Positions 16,233 to 24,933 of a stretch of 64,000 nt of DNA are shown here, piece by piece (the first letter of the stretch is position 1; each line of letters opens with the position of its first letter). Below the pieces are notes generated by a model that worked only from the letters and a program-made list of their open reading frames with translations, had not been told where the DNA came from and ran no database searches. The position numbers and the translations under genes were made by a program. The DNA is from Rubrivivax sp. (lineage in GTDB: Bacteria > Pseudomonadota > Gammaproteobacteria > Burkholderiales > Burkholderiaceae). The stretch is taken from the NCBI GenBank assembly GCA_016790225.1, contig JAEUOZ010000074.1, forward strand, positions 96,767 to 160,766. The letters are read 5' to 3'.

Positions 16233-17180
16233 ATGACGCCCACTTTGAGCCCCGCCGCCGCGCTGCAAGGCGCCATTCGCCTGTCTGACTGGGGCGTGAT
16301 CCTGGCCCGCGGCGCCGACGCCGCGAGCTTCCTGCACTCGCAGCTGACGCAGAGCGCGCAAGGCCTGACGGCCGACCGCGCGCGCCTGGCGGGCTACTGT
16401 TCGCCCAAGGGGCGGCTGCTGGCCAGCTTCGTGCTCTTCCGGCTGGATGCCGACACGATGGCCCTGGCCTGCAGCGCCGATCTGCTGGCCCCGACGCTGA
16501 AGCGCCTGTCGATGTTCGTGATGCGTGCCAAGTGCCAGCTCAGCGATGGCTCGGCGCAGTGGGCGCTGTGGGGGCTGGCCGGCGACGCCGCGGGCCGCTG
16601 GCTGGGCGGCGCCGCGCAGCAGGCCACGACCTGGCGTGCCGGCGTGGCAGAAGCGAGGCCCGATCTCACCTGGATCCGCCTGCCCGATGCCCCGGCCACG
16701 CGCTGGCTGTGTTGCGCACCGGCCGAAGCCGCAGCGCCTGATGTGCCAGCGCTGCCTGCTCAGGCCTGGTCCTGGCTGGAGGTGCGCAGCGCCGTGCCGC
16801 GCATCACGGCCGCCACGTCCGACCACTTCGTGCCCCAGATGGTGAACCTGGAGCTGGTGGGCGGCGTGGACTTTCAGAAAGGTTGCTTCCCTGGCCAGGA
16901 GGTCGTCGCGCGCAGCCAGTACCGCGGCACGCTCAAGCGCCGCATGGTGCTGGCCGAGGCCAGCGGCCCGCTGCAGGCCGGTGCCGAGGTGCACCACAGC
17001 AGCGACCCCGGCCAGCCGGCGGGCGAGGTGGTGCTGGCGGCCGCGCACCCCGATGGCGCCTGGTCTGCGCTGCTGGAGGTGAAGCTGGCGATGCTGGGCC
17101 AGGAAGGCAGCTTCCGCAGCGGCGAGGTCTCGCTGCTGCCCACGCCCCTGCCCTACGCGATGCCGGCTGAAGCGGCCTGA
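16233..17180 (+). CDS. ygfZ: Folate-binding Fe-S cluster assembly/repair protein YgfZ
   Basis: This 315-residue protein has the aminomethyltransferase-like GcvT fold. The diagnostic motif KGCFPGQEVVARSQYRG lies at 216-232, with the Cys needed for function in E. coli YgfZ. It binds tetrahydrofolate and supports maturation or repair of certain Fe-S proteins such as MiaB. No Shine-Dalgarno sequence is visible before the ATG at 16233; an earlier ATG at 16209 in frame would overlap mltG. It is followed by a DUF4936-type gene, a pairing typical of betaproteobacteria. Confidence 0.92.
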   Translation: MTPTLSPAAALQGAIRLSDWGVILARGADAASFLHSQLTQSAQGLTADRARLAGYCSPKGRLLASFVLFRLDADTMALACSADLLAPTLKRLSMFVMRAKCQLSDGSAQWALWGLAGDAAGRWLGGAAQQATTWRAGVAEARPDLTWIRLPDAPATRWLCCAPAEAAAPDVPALPAQAWSWLEVRSAVPRITAATSDHFVPQMVNLELVGGVDFQKGCFPGQEVVARSQYRGTLKRRMVLAEASGPLQAGAEVHHSSDPGQPAGEVVLAAAHPDGAWSALLEVKLAMLGQEGSFRSGEVSLLPTPLPYAMPAEAA

Positions 17181-17190
17181 TGGATCCGAT

Positions 17191-17604
17191 GTGACCCCTG
17201 ACGGGAGCGGCGGCATCCAGCTCTACGCCTACTGGAAGACGCTCGACACGACGCGAGCCCTGGCCTTGGCAAGGCAGATGCAGGCCGATCTGCGGCAGAC
17301 CTTGCCGGGGCTGCAGGCGCAGCTGCTGCAGCGCGCCGACGCCGGGCACGAACCGGATGTCACGCCACCACCATCCCAGGGCGCTCCAGCCGCTGAAGAC
17401 GGGTCTGCCAAGCCGGGCCACCCGACCACGCTGATGGAGATCTACCGGTTGCCTGGTGCCGGCCTGACAAAAGCCGAACAAGCCCTGATCGATGCGATGG
17501 CGGCCGAGCGGCTGGCCACAGTCATCGTCTCGGCCCGCCAGGTGGAGCGATTCGTGTCTTTGCCGCCGGCGGGGGCGCCCACTCGGCCCTGGCCATCCGC
17601 ATAG
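17191..17604 (+). CDS. DUF4936-like protein
   Basis: A 137-residue cytoplasmic protein starting at GTG 17191, 10 bases after ygfZ. YAYWKTLD at the start, ALARQMQADLR, PTTLMEIYRLPG and a C-terminal RQVERFVSLP resemble the short ferredoxin-like stress/antibiotic monooxygenase-type proteins that follow ygfZ in betaproteobacteria (DUF4936). A low-complexity Pro/Ala/Gly insert sits at about 45-75. Function is unknown; linkage to ygfZ suggests a role in Fe-S or folate metabolism, which is only inference. Confidence 0.72.
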   Translation: MTPDGSGGIQLYAYWKTLDTTRALALARQMQADLRQTLPGLQAQLLQRADAGHEPDVTPPPSQGAPAAEDGSAKPGHPTTLMEIYRLPGAGLTKAEQALIDAMAAERLATVIVSARQVERFVSLPPAGAPTRPWPSA

Positions 17605-17640
17605 TCGCCGTCCGCTGGCCTTGACGAACCGCTGACGCTC

Positions 17641-18498
17641 CTAGAGCGCCAGCACCATCTCCTGGTGCGGAATGCCCGCTTCCTCGAACGCAGGGCCGCG
17701 GGGCTCGAAGCCCTGGCGGCGGTAGAAACCGACGGCGGACGCCTGCGCGTGCAGCACCACCGCGCCCAGCTCACGCTCGCGCGCAGCCTGCACCAGGGCC
17801 TGCAGCAGCGCGCGGCCCACCTGCCCTCCGCGCGCCACGCGCAACACGGCCATGCGGCCGATCTTGCCCGTGCCGTTGGCCAATGCCACGAGCCGCCCGG
17901 TGCCCAGCACCTGGCCCAGGCGATTGACCGCCAGCGCATGCAGGGCCGTGGCATCGGCCGCATCCCACTCCAGCTCGGCCGGAATCTTCTGTTCTTCGAC
18001 GAAGACGGCCTTGCGCAGAGGGTGGGCCTGCGGGCCGAGATCATCCCAGCGGCCGGTGCGCAGCTGCACCATCGGCTCGCCGGCTTCGAAGGCAGTCAGC
18101 AGTTCGCGCAGCGGCGCGGGGATGGGGCGCGAGGTCTGGCTGGCCGGATCGGCAAACACATAGACCAGCTCGCCCGTGACCAGCGCCTGCTCGCCGTTGA
18201 AGACCGCGGCCTGGAACAGCATCGACGAGTTGCCGATGCGCTCGCAGCGGATGCCCACCTCGAGTGCGTCGTCATAGCGCGCCGAGCCCATGTACTCCAC
18301 GGTCGCCTTGCGCACGTAGAGGTCGCCCTGCAGCGCCGCCATCGTGTCGTGGTACGGCAGTGCCATCGCACGCCAGTAGCCGGCGACCGCGGTGTCGAAG
18401 TACATCAGGTAGTGGCCGTTGAACACGATCTTCTGCATGTCCACCTCGGCCCAGCGCACGCGCAGGCGCTCGAGAAAACGGAAGTTGCTGCGTTTCAT
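17641..18498 (-). CDS. Fusion of a YbgC/FadM-type thioesterase and a GNAT acetyltransferase
   Basis: The 285 residues contain two domains. Residues 1-135 are a hot-dog acyl-CoA thioesterase with RVRWAEVDMQKIVFNGHYL (catalytic Asp at 20), VEYMGSARYDD and FQAAVFNGEQALVTGELVYVF. Residues about 145-285 are a GNAT domain like ElaA/YjdJ (HPLRKAVFVEEQKIPAELEWD, then GRMAVLRVARGGQVGRALLQAL for acetyl-CoA binding, and YRRQGFEP). Each is normally a separate protein. One frame spans both without a frameshift, so the fusion looks genuine. Substrates are unknown. It is followed 7 bases upstream by the esterase gene and probably forms an operon with it. Confidence 0.87.
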   Translation of the reverse strand: MKRSNFRFLERLRVRWAEVDMQKIVFNGHYLMYFDTAVAGYWRAMALPYHDTMAALQGDLYVRKATVEYMGSARYDDALEVGIRCERIGNSSMLFQAAVFNGEQALVTGELVYVFADPASQTSRPIPAPLRELLTAFEAGEPMVQLRTGRWDDLGPQAHPLRKAVFVEEQKIPAELEWDAADATALHALAVNRLGQVLGTGRLVALANGTGKIGRMAVLRVARGGQVGRALLQALVQAARERELGAVVLHAQASAVGFYRRQGFEPRGPAFEEAGIPHQEMVLAL

Positions 18499-18505
18499 GC
18501 TGTCC

Positions 18506-19447
18506 TCAGGGTGAATAAAAAGCCTGCTTCAGCGCTGCCGCTGCCGCGTCCAGCGCGGCGCCGGCTTCGGGCAGCACGCGGCCCATCTTGATGAAGTCGT
18601 GCGTCACGCCGCGCGCCAGTTCCAGCTGCACCGGCACGCCGGCCGCGCGCAGGCGGTCAGCATAGGCCAGCCCCTCGTCGACCAGCGGATCGCACTCGGC
18701 CAGGATCACGCAGGCGTCCGCCACGCCATCGACATCCGCCACTTCCAGCGGTGCAAAGCGCCAGTCGCGCCGGTGGTGGTACTCCAGCGTGTGATCGAAG
18801 AACCAGGCGATGGTCGCGGCCTCGATCAGGAAGCCTTGGGCAAAGAGCCTGTGCGACGGCGTATCGGCATGCGCCGTGGTGCCGGGCGTGATCAGCAGTT
18901 GCAGGCGCAGCGGCAGCCCGGCATCGCGCGCCATCAGCGCCGCGACGGCCGCCAGGGTGCCGCCGGCGCTGTCGCCGCCCACCGCCAGGCGCTGGCCATC
19001 CAGCTGCAGGGCCTCGGCCTGCTGCGGCAGGCAGCGCAGGGCCGCCCAGGTGTCGTCCTGCGCCGCCGGAAACCGGTGCTCGGGCGCCAGGCGGTAATCC
19101 AGCGAGATCACCGCGCAGCCCGCCCGCCGCGCGAGCTGCCGGCACAGCGCGTCGTGCGTTTCCAGGCCACCGACGACAAAACCCCCGCCGTGCAGGTACA
19201 GCAGCACCGGCAACCTGGCGTCGGATGGCGCATAGAGCCGCGCGGGACGCGGGCGGCCATCGCCGCCGGGCAGTTCCAGCGCCTCCAGGCGCGCCATCGG
19301 CACCCGGGGCAGATCCAGCACCTCGGCGCCCGCGGCATAGGCCGCACGCGCCTCGGTCGGCGTCAGGGCGTGCAGCGGGGGCCGGCCGGCGCGGCGGATG
19401 CGATCCAGCAGCCCGGCCATGCGCGGCGTCAACAGGTGATGCGCCAA
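18506..19447 (-). CDS. Alpha/beta hydrolase (hormone-sensitive lipase/acetyl esterase family)
   Basis: About 313 residues. HGGGFVVGG forms the oxyanion hole, GDSAGG carries the nucleophile Ser, and the acid and His lie in LAECDPLVDEG and ARGVTHDF. This is the classic HSL (family IV) esterase set, hydrolysing short acyl or aryl esters in the cytoplasm. The start is uncertain: TTG at 19447, TTG at 19432 and ATG at 19420 (AGLLDRIRRAGRPP) are all possible, and no good ribosome site distinguishes them. It precedes the thioesterase-GNAT gene in the same direction and diverges from the alcohol dehydrogenase. Confidence 0.85.
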   Translation of the reverse strand: MAHHLLTPRMAGLLDRIRRAGRPPLHALTPTEARAAYAAGAEVLDLPRVPMARLEALELPGGDGRPRPARLYAPSDARLPVLLYLHGGGFVVGGLETHDALCRQLARRAGCAVISLDYRLAPEHRFPAAQDDTWAALRCLPQQAEALQLDGQRLAVGGDSAGGTLAAVAALMARDAGLPLRLQLLITPGTTAHADTPSHRLFAQGFLIEAATIAWFFDHTLEYHHRRDWRFAPLEVADVDGVADACVILAECDPLVDEGLAYADRLRAAGVPVQLELARGVTHDFIKMGRVLPEAGAALDAAAAALKQAFYSP

Positions 19448-19562
19448 ACCATCAGGGGAACAAGCGATAAGGCGCCCGAGTATGCCGTTGCATACTGGCC
19501 GCAGCACCCGGGGGAACCGCGCAGCAAAGCCGCCCGACCCGCCCGTGCCACCGGAGCACTCG

Positions 19563-20711
19563 ATGGCCTTCATCAACTACCTCACCCAGATCCACCTGGA
19601 CTATGGCGTCGTCGGCCAGCTGCCGGCGGAATGCGCGCGTGTCGGCATGCAGCGGCCGATGATCGTCACCGATGCCGGGGTGCGGGCGGCCGGCGTGCTG
19701 GCCCAGGCCGAAGCCGTCCTGGGCGAGCTGCCCCACGCGGTCTTCGATGGCACGCCCGCCAACCCGACGGAGGCCGGCGTGCGCGCCGCCGTGGCCCTGC
19801 TGCGCGAACAGCGCTGCGATGGCCTCATCGCCGTCGGCGGCGGCTCCAGCATCGATCTGGCCAAGGGCGTGGCGATCGCCGCCACGCATGAGGGCCCGCT
19901 GACGCACTACGCCACCATCGAAGGCGGCAGCCCCCTCATCACCGAACGCGTGCTGCCGCTGATCGCCGTGCCCACCACCGCCGGCACCGGCAGCGAGGTG
20001 GCGCGCGGCGCGATCCTGATCGTCGATGACGGCCGCAAGCTCGGCTTCCACAGCTGGCACCTGGTGCCGCGCAGCGCGCTGCTGGATCCGGCACTGACGC
20101 TCGGCCTGCCCCCGATGCTGACGGCCGCGACCGGCATGGATGCCATCGCGCACTGCCTGGAGACCTTCATGGCGCCTGCCGTCAACCCCCCTGCCGACGG
20201 CATCGCGCTGGACGGCCTGGCGCGCGGCTGGGCGCACATCGAACGCGCCACGCGCGACGGCCAGGACCGCGAGGCGCGCTGGAACATGATGAGTGCCAGC
20301 ATGCAAGGGGCCATGGCGTTCCAGAAGGGCCTGGGCTGCGTGCACTCGCTCAGCCACAGCCTGGGCGGCGTGAATCCGCGGTTGCACCACGGCACCTTGA
20401 ATGCCTTGTTTCTGCCCGCGGTGGTGCTGTTCAACGCGCCGTCCGAATCGATCCGCCGTGAACGGCGCCTGCAGCGCATCGCTCAGGCCATCGGCATCGG
20501 CACCTGTGATGAGCAGGGCACGGAACTCGCCGAAGCGCTGCGCGAGCTGAACCAGCGGCTCGGGCTGCCTTCGGGGCTTGCCGCGCTGGGCGTGAGGCCT
20601 GAGCTCTTCGAGCGCGTGATCGATGGCGCCATGGCCGATCACTGCCACAGGACCAACCCGCGCCTGGCCACGCGCGAGGATTACCGGGAGATGCTGCAGG
20701 CCTCGCTCTAG
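19563..20711 (+). CDS. Iron-containing alcohol dehydrogenase
   Basis: This 382-residue group III dehydrogenase is of the usual length. The NAD(P)-binding region has GGGSSIDLAKG and VPTTAGTGSEV. Metal ligands are the Asp of TGMDAIAHCLE with its His, and the His residues of CVHSLSHSLGG and NPRLHHGTLN. The family oxidises or reduces simple alcohols and aldehydes, 1,3-propanediol or lactaldehyde, so the substrate is open. GGAG six bases before the ATG at 19563 fixes the start; a longer in-frame stretch from 19482 is the promoter region. Confidence 0.92.
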   Translation: MAFINYLTQIHLDYGVVGQLPAECARVGMQRPMIVTDAGVRAAGVLAQAEAVLGELPHAVFDGTPANPTEAGVRAAVALLREQRCDGLIAVGGGSSIDLAKGVAIAATHEGPLTHYATIEGGSPLITERVLPLIAVPTTAGTGSEVARGAILIVDDGRKLGFHSWHLVPRSALLDPALTLGLPPMLTAATGMDAIAHCLETFMAPAVNPPADGIALDGLARGWAHIERATRDGQDREARWNMMSASMQGAMAFQKGLGCVHSLSHSLGGVNPRLHHGTLNALFLPAVVLFNAPSESIRRERRLQRIAQAIGIGTCDEQGTELAEALRELNQRLGLPSGLAALGVRPELFERVIDGAMADHCHRTNPRLATREDYREMLQASL

Positions 20712-20839
20712 GCGGGACGGCTGCGTCCGCGGCCTGTGAGGACCGCGCGGACTGCGCGGCAGATCGCCCGGCTGCGCAGTCTGTCCTGCCCATCTGCAGA
20801 ACGTCGCACGGCCCGGCGGCGTTCATCCGCTGCCGTTAT

Positions 20840-20863
20840 GGTGTGCTACCTCGGCAACACACC
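20840..20863. promoter_or_regulatory. Candidate operator of the GntR regulator
   Basis: An inverted repeat GGTGTG-N12-CACACC lies 11 bases upstream of the regulator start. GntR proteins of the YtrA type usually repress their own operon from a palindrome in this position. Only the symmetry supports the call. Confidence 0.35.
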
Positions 20864-20874
20864 TGCAGCGCACC

Positions 20875-21231
20875 ATGACCAACACCTGGGACGACGGGCT
20901 TCCGATCTACCAGCAGCTGGCTGACCGTCTGGCGGCCCTGCTGCTGGACGGCCAGCCACCGGAAGGCGAGGCCATGCCCTCGGTGCGCGTGCTGGCCAGC
21001 CAGCACTTGCTGAACCCCCTGACCGTGAGCCGCGCGCTGCAGGCACTTTCCGAGGCGGGCTTGCTGGAAAGCCGCCGCGGGCTGGGGCTGTTCGTGACGC
21101 CGGGCGCGCGCGAACGCCTCAAGGCCAGCGAACGGGAACGTTTTCTGAAGACCGAATGGCCCAGGCTGCGCGAGCGCCTGAAGCGCCTGGACATCGACGC
21201 CACACAACTGAGTTGGGAGGACCGGGCATGA
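20875..21231 (+). CDS. GntR-family regulator, YtrA subfamily
   Basis: The 118 residues comprise a winged helix-turn-helix (about 10-80: PIYQQLADRLAALLLDG, MPSVRVLASQHLLNPLTVSRALQAL, GLLESRRGLGLFV). A short C-terminal helical tail (about 85-118) replaces the large effector domain of other GntR proteins. This is the YtrA layout, typical of regulators that head ABC-transporter operons. Its stop overlaps the ATPase start as ATGA. It likely represses the three-gene operon; the effector is unknown. Confidence 0.9.
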   Translation: MTNTWDDGLPIYQQLADRLAALLLDGQPPEGEAMPSVRVLASQHLLNPLTVSRALQALSEAGLLESRRGLGLFVTPGARERLKASERERFLKTEWPRLRERLKRLDIDATQLSWEDRA

Positions 21232-22109
21232 GTACGAGCGAACTGCTGGTACAGGCGCGCAACCTGAGCGTGCGCTATGGCGGCAAGGCGGCCGTCGAGG
21301 ACGTGAGCTTCAGCATCCCCAAGGGCCGCGTGATCGGCCTGCTGGGGCATAACGGCGCAGGCAAGACGACACTGATGAAGGCACTGGTCGGCCTCAAGAC
21401 GCCCGAGGGCGAGCTCAGCGTGCTGGGCCTCTCGCCGGTCAAGGAGCGGGTGCCCCTGCTCCAATCGGTCTGCTACATCCCGGACGTGGCGATCCTGCCG
21501 CGCTGGGCGCGAGTGTCGGAACTGATCCAGTTGATGAGCGGGCTTCACCCGCGGTTTTCCGCCGAGCGGGCCCGGGCGCTGCTGCGCCGCACCAGCGTGG
21601 GCCTGGACGACAAGGTCAAGAAGCTCTCCAAGGGCATGCTGGTGCAGGCGCACCTGGCGCTGGTGGCGGCCATCGATGCACGGCTGATGATCCTGGACGA
21701 GCCCACGCTCGGCCTGGACGTGCTCTCGCGCAAGGCCTTCTACGAGATGCTGATCGACGAGTGGTGCGACGGCGAGCGCAGCGTGATCATCAGCACGCAC
21801 CAGGTGGAAGAGATCGAGTCCCTGCTGTCCGACGTGATGATGCTCAACGAAGGCAAGCTGGTGCTGTCCATCAGCCTGGAGGACATGGACCGGCGCTTCG
21901 TCGCCCTCGGCCATGACGCGGCCGTCGCCGACCGCATGGCCGCCGCTCACCCCTTGCTGCGCTACCGCAGCAGTGCAGGCGCCACCGCCTTGTTCGACGG
22001 CGCGCCACCGGCCGACATCGAGGCCCTGGGCCGGCGCGTGCGGCCCAGCCTGGTGGACCTGTTCGTCGCGCTCACGCGCAAGCCCGAGCTGGATCGCCAG
22101 CACTTCTGA
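21228..22109 (+). CDS. ABC transporter ATP-binding protein
   Basis: A 293-residue ATPase with Walker A GHNGAGKTT, a Q-loop region, signature LSKGMLVQAHLAL (a variant of LSGGQ), Walker B LMILDEPTLGLD and the switch His in STHQVEE. The last 90 residues form a domain common in DrrA/CcmA-type exporters. GGGAGG ten bases upstream and the ATGA overlap set the start at 21228. With the permease that follows, it makes a heteromeric exporter or an antibiotic-sensing module such as YtrBCDEF; cargo unknown. Confidence 0.92.
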   Translation: MSTSELLVQARNLSVRYGGKAAVEDVSFSIPKGRVIGLLGHNGAGKTTLMKALVGLKTPEGELSVLGLSPVKERVPLLQSVCYIPDVAILPRWARVSELIQLMSGLHPRFSAERARALLRRTSVGLDDKVKKLSKGMLVQAHLALVAAIDARLMILDEPTLGLDVLSRKAFYEMLIDEWCDGERSVIISTHQVEEIESLLSDVMMLNEGKLVLSISLEDMDRRFVALGHDAAVADRMAAAHPLLRYRSSAGATALFDGAPPADIEALGRRVRPSLVDLFVALTRKPELDRQHF

Positions 22110-22123
22110 TCCGGAGAGCCGAC

Positions 22124-23032
22124 ATGACTGTCTTGACGACCCTGGTGCGCCGCGAGTGGATGCAGCACCGCTTCGGCTGGGCCCTGCTCGCCTTGCTGCC
22201 GACGGCACTGGCCGTGCTGCTGCTGAGTTTCGGGCAGATCGAACTCGGCGGACTGCCGTCCGAACTGAGCCAAAAGGTTGCGGTGATCGGCTTTGCCTCG
22301 CTGGCGGTGCCGACCGCCGCGCAGCTGGGCATCTTCTGGCTCACATCCTTGATCATCGTGACGGGCCTGGCGCGGCGCGATCACGCAGACCGTTCGGTGG
22401 AATTCTGGCTCTCCATGCCCATCGGTCACAGCCAGAGCCTGGCCGTGCCGCTGCTGGTGCACCTGATCCTCGCGCCGCTGGCCGCGCTGGCCATCGGTGT
22501 GGCGGCCGGGCTGCTGATCTCGCTGGTGGTGGTCACGCGCATCAGCGGCTTCGACACCTGGCTGGGCTTGCCCTGGTCCGGACTGATGGCCACCGTGGCC
22601 GCGCTGGCGGCGCGCCTGGCGCTGGGGGTCTTCCTCGCGACGCTGTGGCTCTCGCCCATCATCCTGGCCGTCGTGCTGATGACGGCCTGGTTCCGGCGCT
22701 GGGGTCTGGTGATCCTGGGCGTGGGCGTGGGCCTGGGCAGCGGCCTGATCGACCGCCTGCTCGGCGTGCCCTGGCCCTGGGAACTGTTGCGCGGCCTGGT
22801 CGAGCGTGCGGCGCGGGGCTTCATCCATGCCAGCGACCCGGACCAGCCGGAAGGGCGCAGCGAGTCGCTCAGCACCGCGCTGGAGCAGGCGCCCCACTGG
22901 CTGGCCGGCGACGCCATGCTCGCGCTGCGCGAACTGGCGTCGCCCTGGCTGCTGGGCACGCTGCTGGTCTCGGCGCTGCTCTTCGCCGGCCTGGTGCACT
23001 GGCGGCGGCTGGGGGCTTCGGCGGGGTCTTGA
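22124..23032 (+). CDS. ABC transporter permease
   Basis: A 302-residue integral membrane protein with about six to seven hydrophobic helices (among others 20-38, 60-80, 105-130, 150-175, 180-205 and near the C-terminus 275-292). A cytoplasmic/periplasmic loop lies between about 225 and 265. It lacks a solute-binding partner, so export or signalling is more likely than uptake. It begins 14 bases after the ATPase gene in the same operon. It resembles ABC-2-type permeases, without a finer family assignment. Confidence 0.85.
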   Translation: MTVLTTLVRREWMQHRFGWALLALLPTALAVLLLSFGQIELGGLPSELSQKVAVIGFASLAVPTAAQLGIFWLTSLIIVTGLARRDHADRSVEFWLSMPIGHSQSLAVPLLVHLILAPLAALAIGVAAGLLISLVVVTRISGFDTWLGLPWSGLMATVAALAARLALGVFLATLWLSPIILAVVLMTAWFRRWGLVILGVGVGLGSGLIDRLLGVPWPWELLRGLVERAARGFIHASDPDQPEGRSESLSTALEQAPHWLAGDAMLALRELASPWLLGTLLVSALLFAGLVHWRRLGASAGS

Positions 23033-23060
23033 GCGCCGGCGAACGGCGGGCCTTGGACGA

Positions 23061-23119
23061 AAGACGCCCGCATGCTGCGGGCGCAGAGAAACTGAAGACG
23101 CCCGCATGCTGCGGGCGTC
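23061..23119. terminator. Duplicated hairpin between convergent operons
   Basis: The 23-base sequence starting AAGACGCCCGCATGC occurs twice, at 23061 and 23095, a 34-base period. Each copy folds into CGCCCGCA-TGC-TGCGGGCG; the second is extended to a 10-bp stem (GACGCCCGCA/TGCGGGCGTC, 23097-23119). Placed between the ends of the ABC operon and aceA, it probably terminates or protects both transcripts. There is no strong T tract. Confidence 0.6.
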
Positions 23120-23184
23120 GTGGCTTGCGCCCCCTTCCCGCGAAGCGAGCCGGTGGCGCGCTTCGCGAAGGGCAGCGCCAAGGA

Positions 23185-24501
23185 TCAGTGGAACTGCTCT
23201 TCTTCGGTCGAGCCGGTCAGTGCCTTGACGCTGGACGAGCCGCCCTGGATGACGGTGGTGACGTCGTCGAAATAACCGGCGCCCACTTCCTGCTGGTGCG
23301 ACACGAAGGTGTAGCCCTGGTCGCGCGCCTTGAATTCCTGCTCCTGCACCATGTTCACGTAGTGCTTCATGCCTTCGCCGCGGGCATAGGCGTGGGCAAA
23401 CTGGAAGGTGTTGTACCAGTTGATGTGGATGCCGGCCAGCGTGATGAACTGGTACTTGTAGCCCAGCTCGGAGAGCTTCTCCTGGAACTCGGCGATGGTC
23501 TTGTCGTCGAGGTTCTTCTTCCAGTTGAAGGACGGGCTGCAGTTGTAGCTCAGCAGCTTGCCCGGGCTCTTGGCGTGCACGGCTTGCGCAAACTCGCGCG
23601 CGAAGCCCAGATCCGGCGTGCCGGTTTCGCACCACACCAGATCGGCGTAGGGCGCGTAGGCCACGCCGCGGCTGATCGCCTGCTCCAGACCGTTCTTCAC
23701 GCGGTAGAAGCCTTCCTGCGTGCGCTCGCCGGTGCAGAAGGGCTTGTCGTTGGCATCGTGGTCGCTGGTCAGCAGGTTGGCTGCTTCGGCATCGGTACGG
23801 GCCAGCACGATCGTCGGCACGCCCATCACGTCCGCGGCGAAGCGCGCGGCGATCAGCTTCTCGACCGCTTCGTTGGTCGGCACCAGCACCTTGCCACCCA
23901 TGTGGCCACACTTCTTCACCGCGGCCAGCTGGTCTTCGAAGTGCACGCCGGAAGCGCCGGCGGCAATCATGTTCTTCATCAGCTCGAAGGCATTCAGCAC
24001 GCCACCGAAGCCGGCTTCGGCATCGGCCACGATGGGCAGGAAGTAGTCGACGAAGCCCTTGTCGCCGGGGCCGATGCCACGGCTCCACTGGATTTCGTCA
24101 GCGCGCTTGAAGGTGTTGTTGATGCGACGCACCATCGTCGGCACCGAGTCATACGCGTAGAGCGACTGATCGGGGTACATGGTCTCGCTGGTGTTGCCGT
24201 CGGCCGCGACCTGCCAGCCCGACAGATACACCGCCTCGAGGCCGGCCTTGGCCTGCTGCATGGCCTGGCCGGCCGTGATGGCGCCGAAGGCGTTCACGTA
24301 GCCCTTGGTGGCGCCGCCATTGACCAGGTTCCAGAGCTTTTCAGCGCCGCGCTGGGCCAGCGTGTATTCGGGCTGCAGGCTGCCGCGCAGGCGCACCACA
24401 TCGGCGGCGCTGTAGCCCCGCTTGACCAGCTTCCAGCGCGGGTTCTCGGCCCAGTCCTTTTCGAGGGCGGCGATCTGTTGCTCACGGGTCAGTTGCGTCA
24501 T
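23185..24501 (-). CDS. aceA: Isocitrate lyase
   Basis: This 438-residue enzyme is full length. It splits isocitrate into glyoxylate and succinate, the first step of the glyoxylate bypass needed for growth on acetate and fatty acids. The catalytic block KKCGHMGGK holds the active-site Cys at 198. [15 protein letters not shown] and ARTDAEAA provide metal and substrate residues, and [12 protein letters not shown] is the second lid signature. AAGGAG sits nine bases before the ATG at 24501. The gene stands alone; malate synthase is not in the window. Confidence 0.98.
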   Translation of the reverse strand: MTQLTREQQIAALEKDWAENPRWKLVKRGYSAADVVRLRGSLQPEYTLAQRGAEKLWNLVNGGATKGYVNAFGAITAGQAMQQAKAGLEAVYLSGWQVAADGNTSETMYPDQSLYAYDSVPTMVRRINNTFKRADEIQWSRGIGPGDKGFVDYFLPIVADAEAGFGGVLNAFELMKNMIAAGASGVHFEDQLAAVKKCGHMGGKVLVPTNEAVEKLIAARFAADVMGVPTIVLARTDAEAANLLTSDHDANDKPFCTGERTQEGFYRVKNGLEQAISRGVAYAPYADLVWCETGTPDLGFAREFAQAVHAKSPGKLLSYNCSPSFNWKKNLDDKTIAEFQEKLSELGYKYQFITLAGIHINWYNTFQFAHAYARGEGMKHYVNMVQEQEFKARDQGYTFVSHQQEVGAGYFDDVTTVIQGGSSSVKALTGSTEEEQFH

Positions 24502-24933
24502 GCGAAAACTCCTTATCGAAAGACGGCTACGAGAGAAAGGGAAAACCAGGATTCAACGGCTGCAAGCGTACGCGCTCTCGCTGTCACGGAGAACACTTAT
24601 GTCTTATAGAAGACTATTTTTCTTCTCCTTGCAAATCAAGGACTTGGCGATGTCGTTCCATGTTGCGAAACGATTTTTCTTCTCGTGGGTCGTCCATGCT
24701 GCGCTGCCGCAAAGACAGTTTCACGACACATGGTGGATTTTCGCCATATGAAACTGCGATCCTCGCCCCCGGCAGCAGGAAGCAGCCCCGGTGACACGCC
24801 GTTGCCGCATGCCCAGAGCCACACGGGCGCCAGGTACGGCCTGGCCGTGCGGGATGGCACCCGTTGACGCAACGCAACAACGATGGCGCCCAGCCGCGAA
24901 CAATCCCGACATTCCCCTTTCCAGGAGCAAATG
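24502..24933. promoter_or_regulatory. Regulatory gap upstream of aceA and the hemerythrin gene
   Basis: This 432-bp divergent region is AT-rich for the genome and holds no convincing gene. On the minus strand TATAAG (24608-24603) is a good -10 for aceA, giving a leader of about 95 bases. Symmetric elements lie next to it: AGAAGA-N7-TCTTCT at 24608-24626 and CCTTG-N5-CAAGG at 24627-24641. ATTTTTCTTCTC is directly repeated at 24616 and 24673. CAGTTTC and GAAACTG at 24716 and 24750 form a wide inverted repeat. Carbon-source control of aceA is expected from the family. Confidence 0.5.

Noticed and set aside
21913..24609. Plus-strand frame of 898 codons over the ABC permease and opposite aceA
   Set aside because: The permease (other frame) and isocitrate lyase explain this DNA. 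The long frame is a GC-bias shadow.
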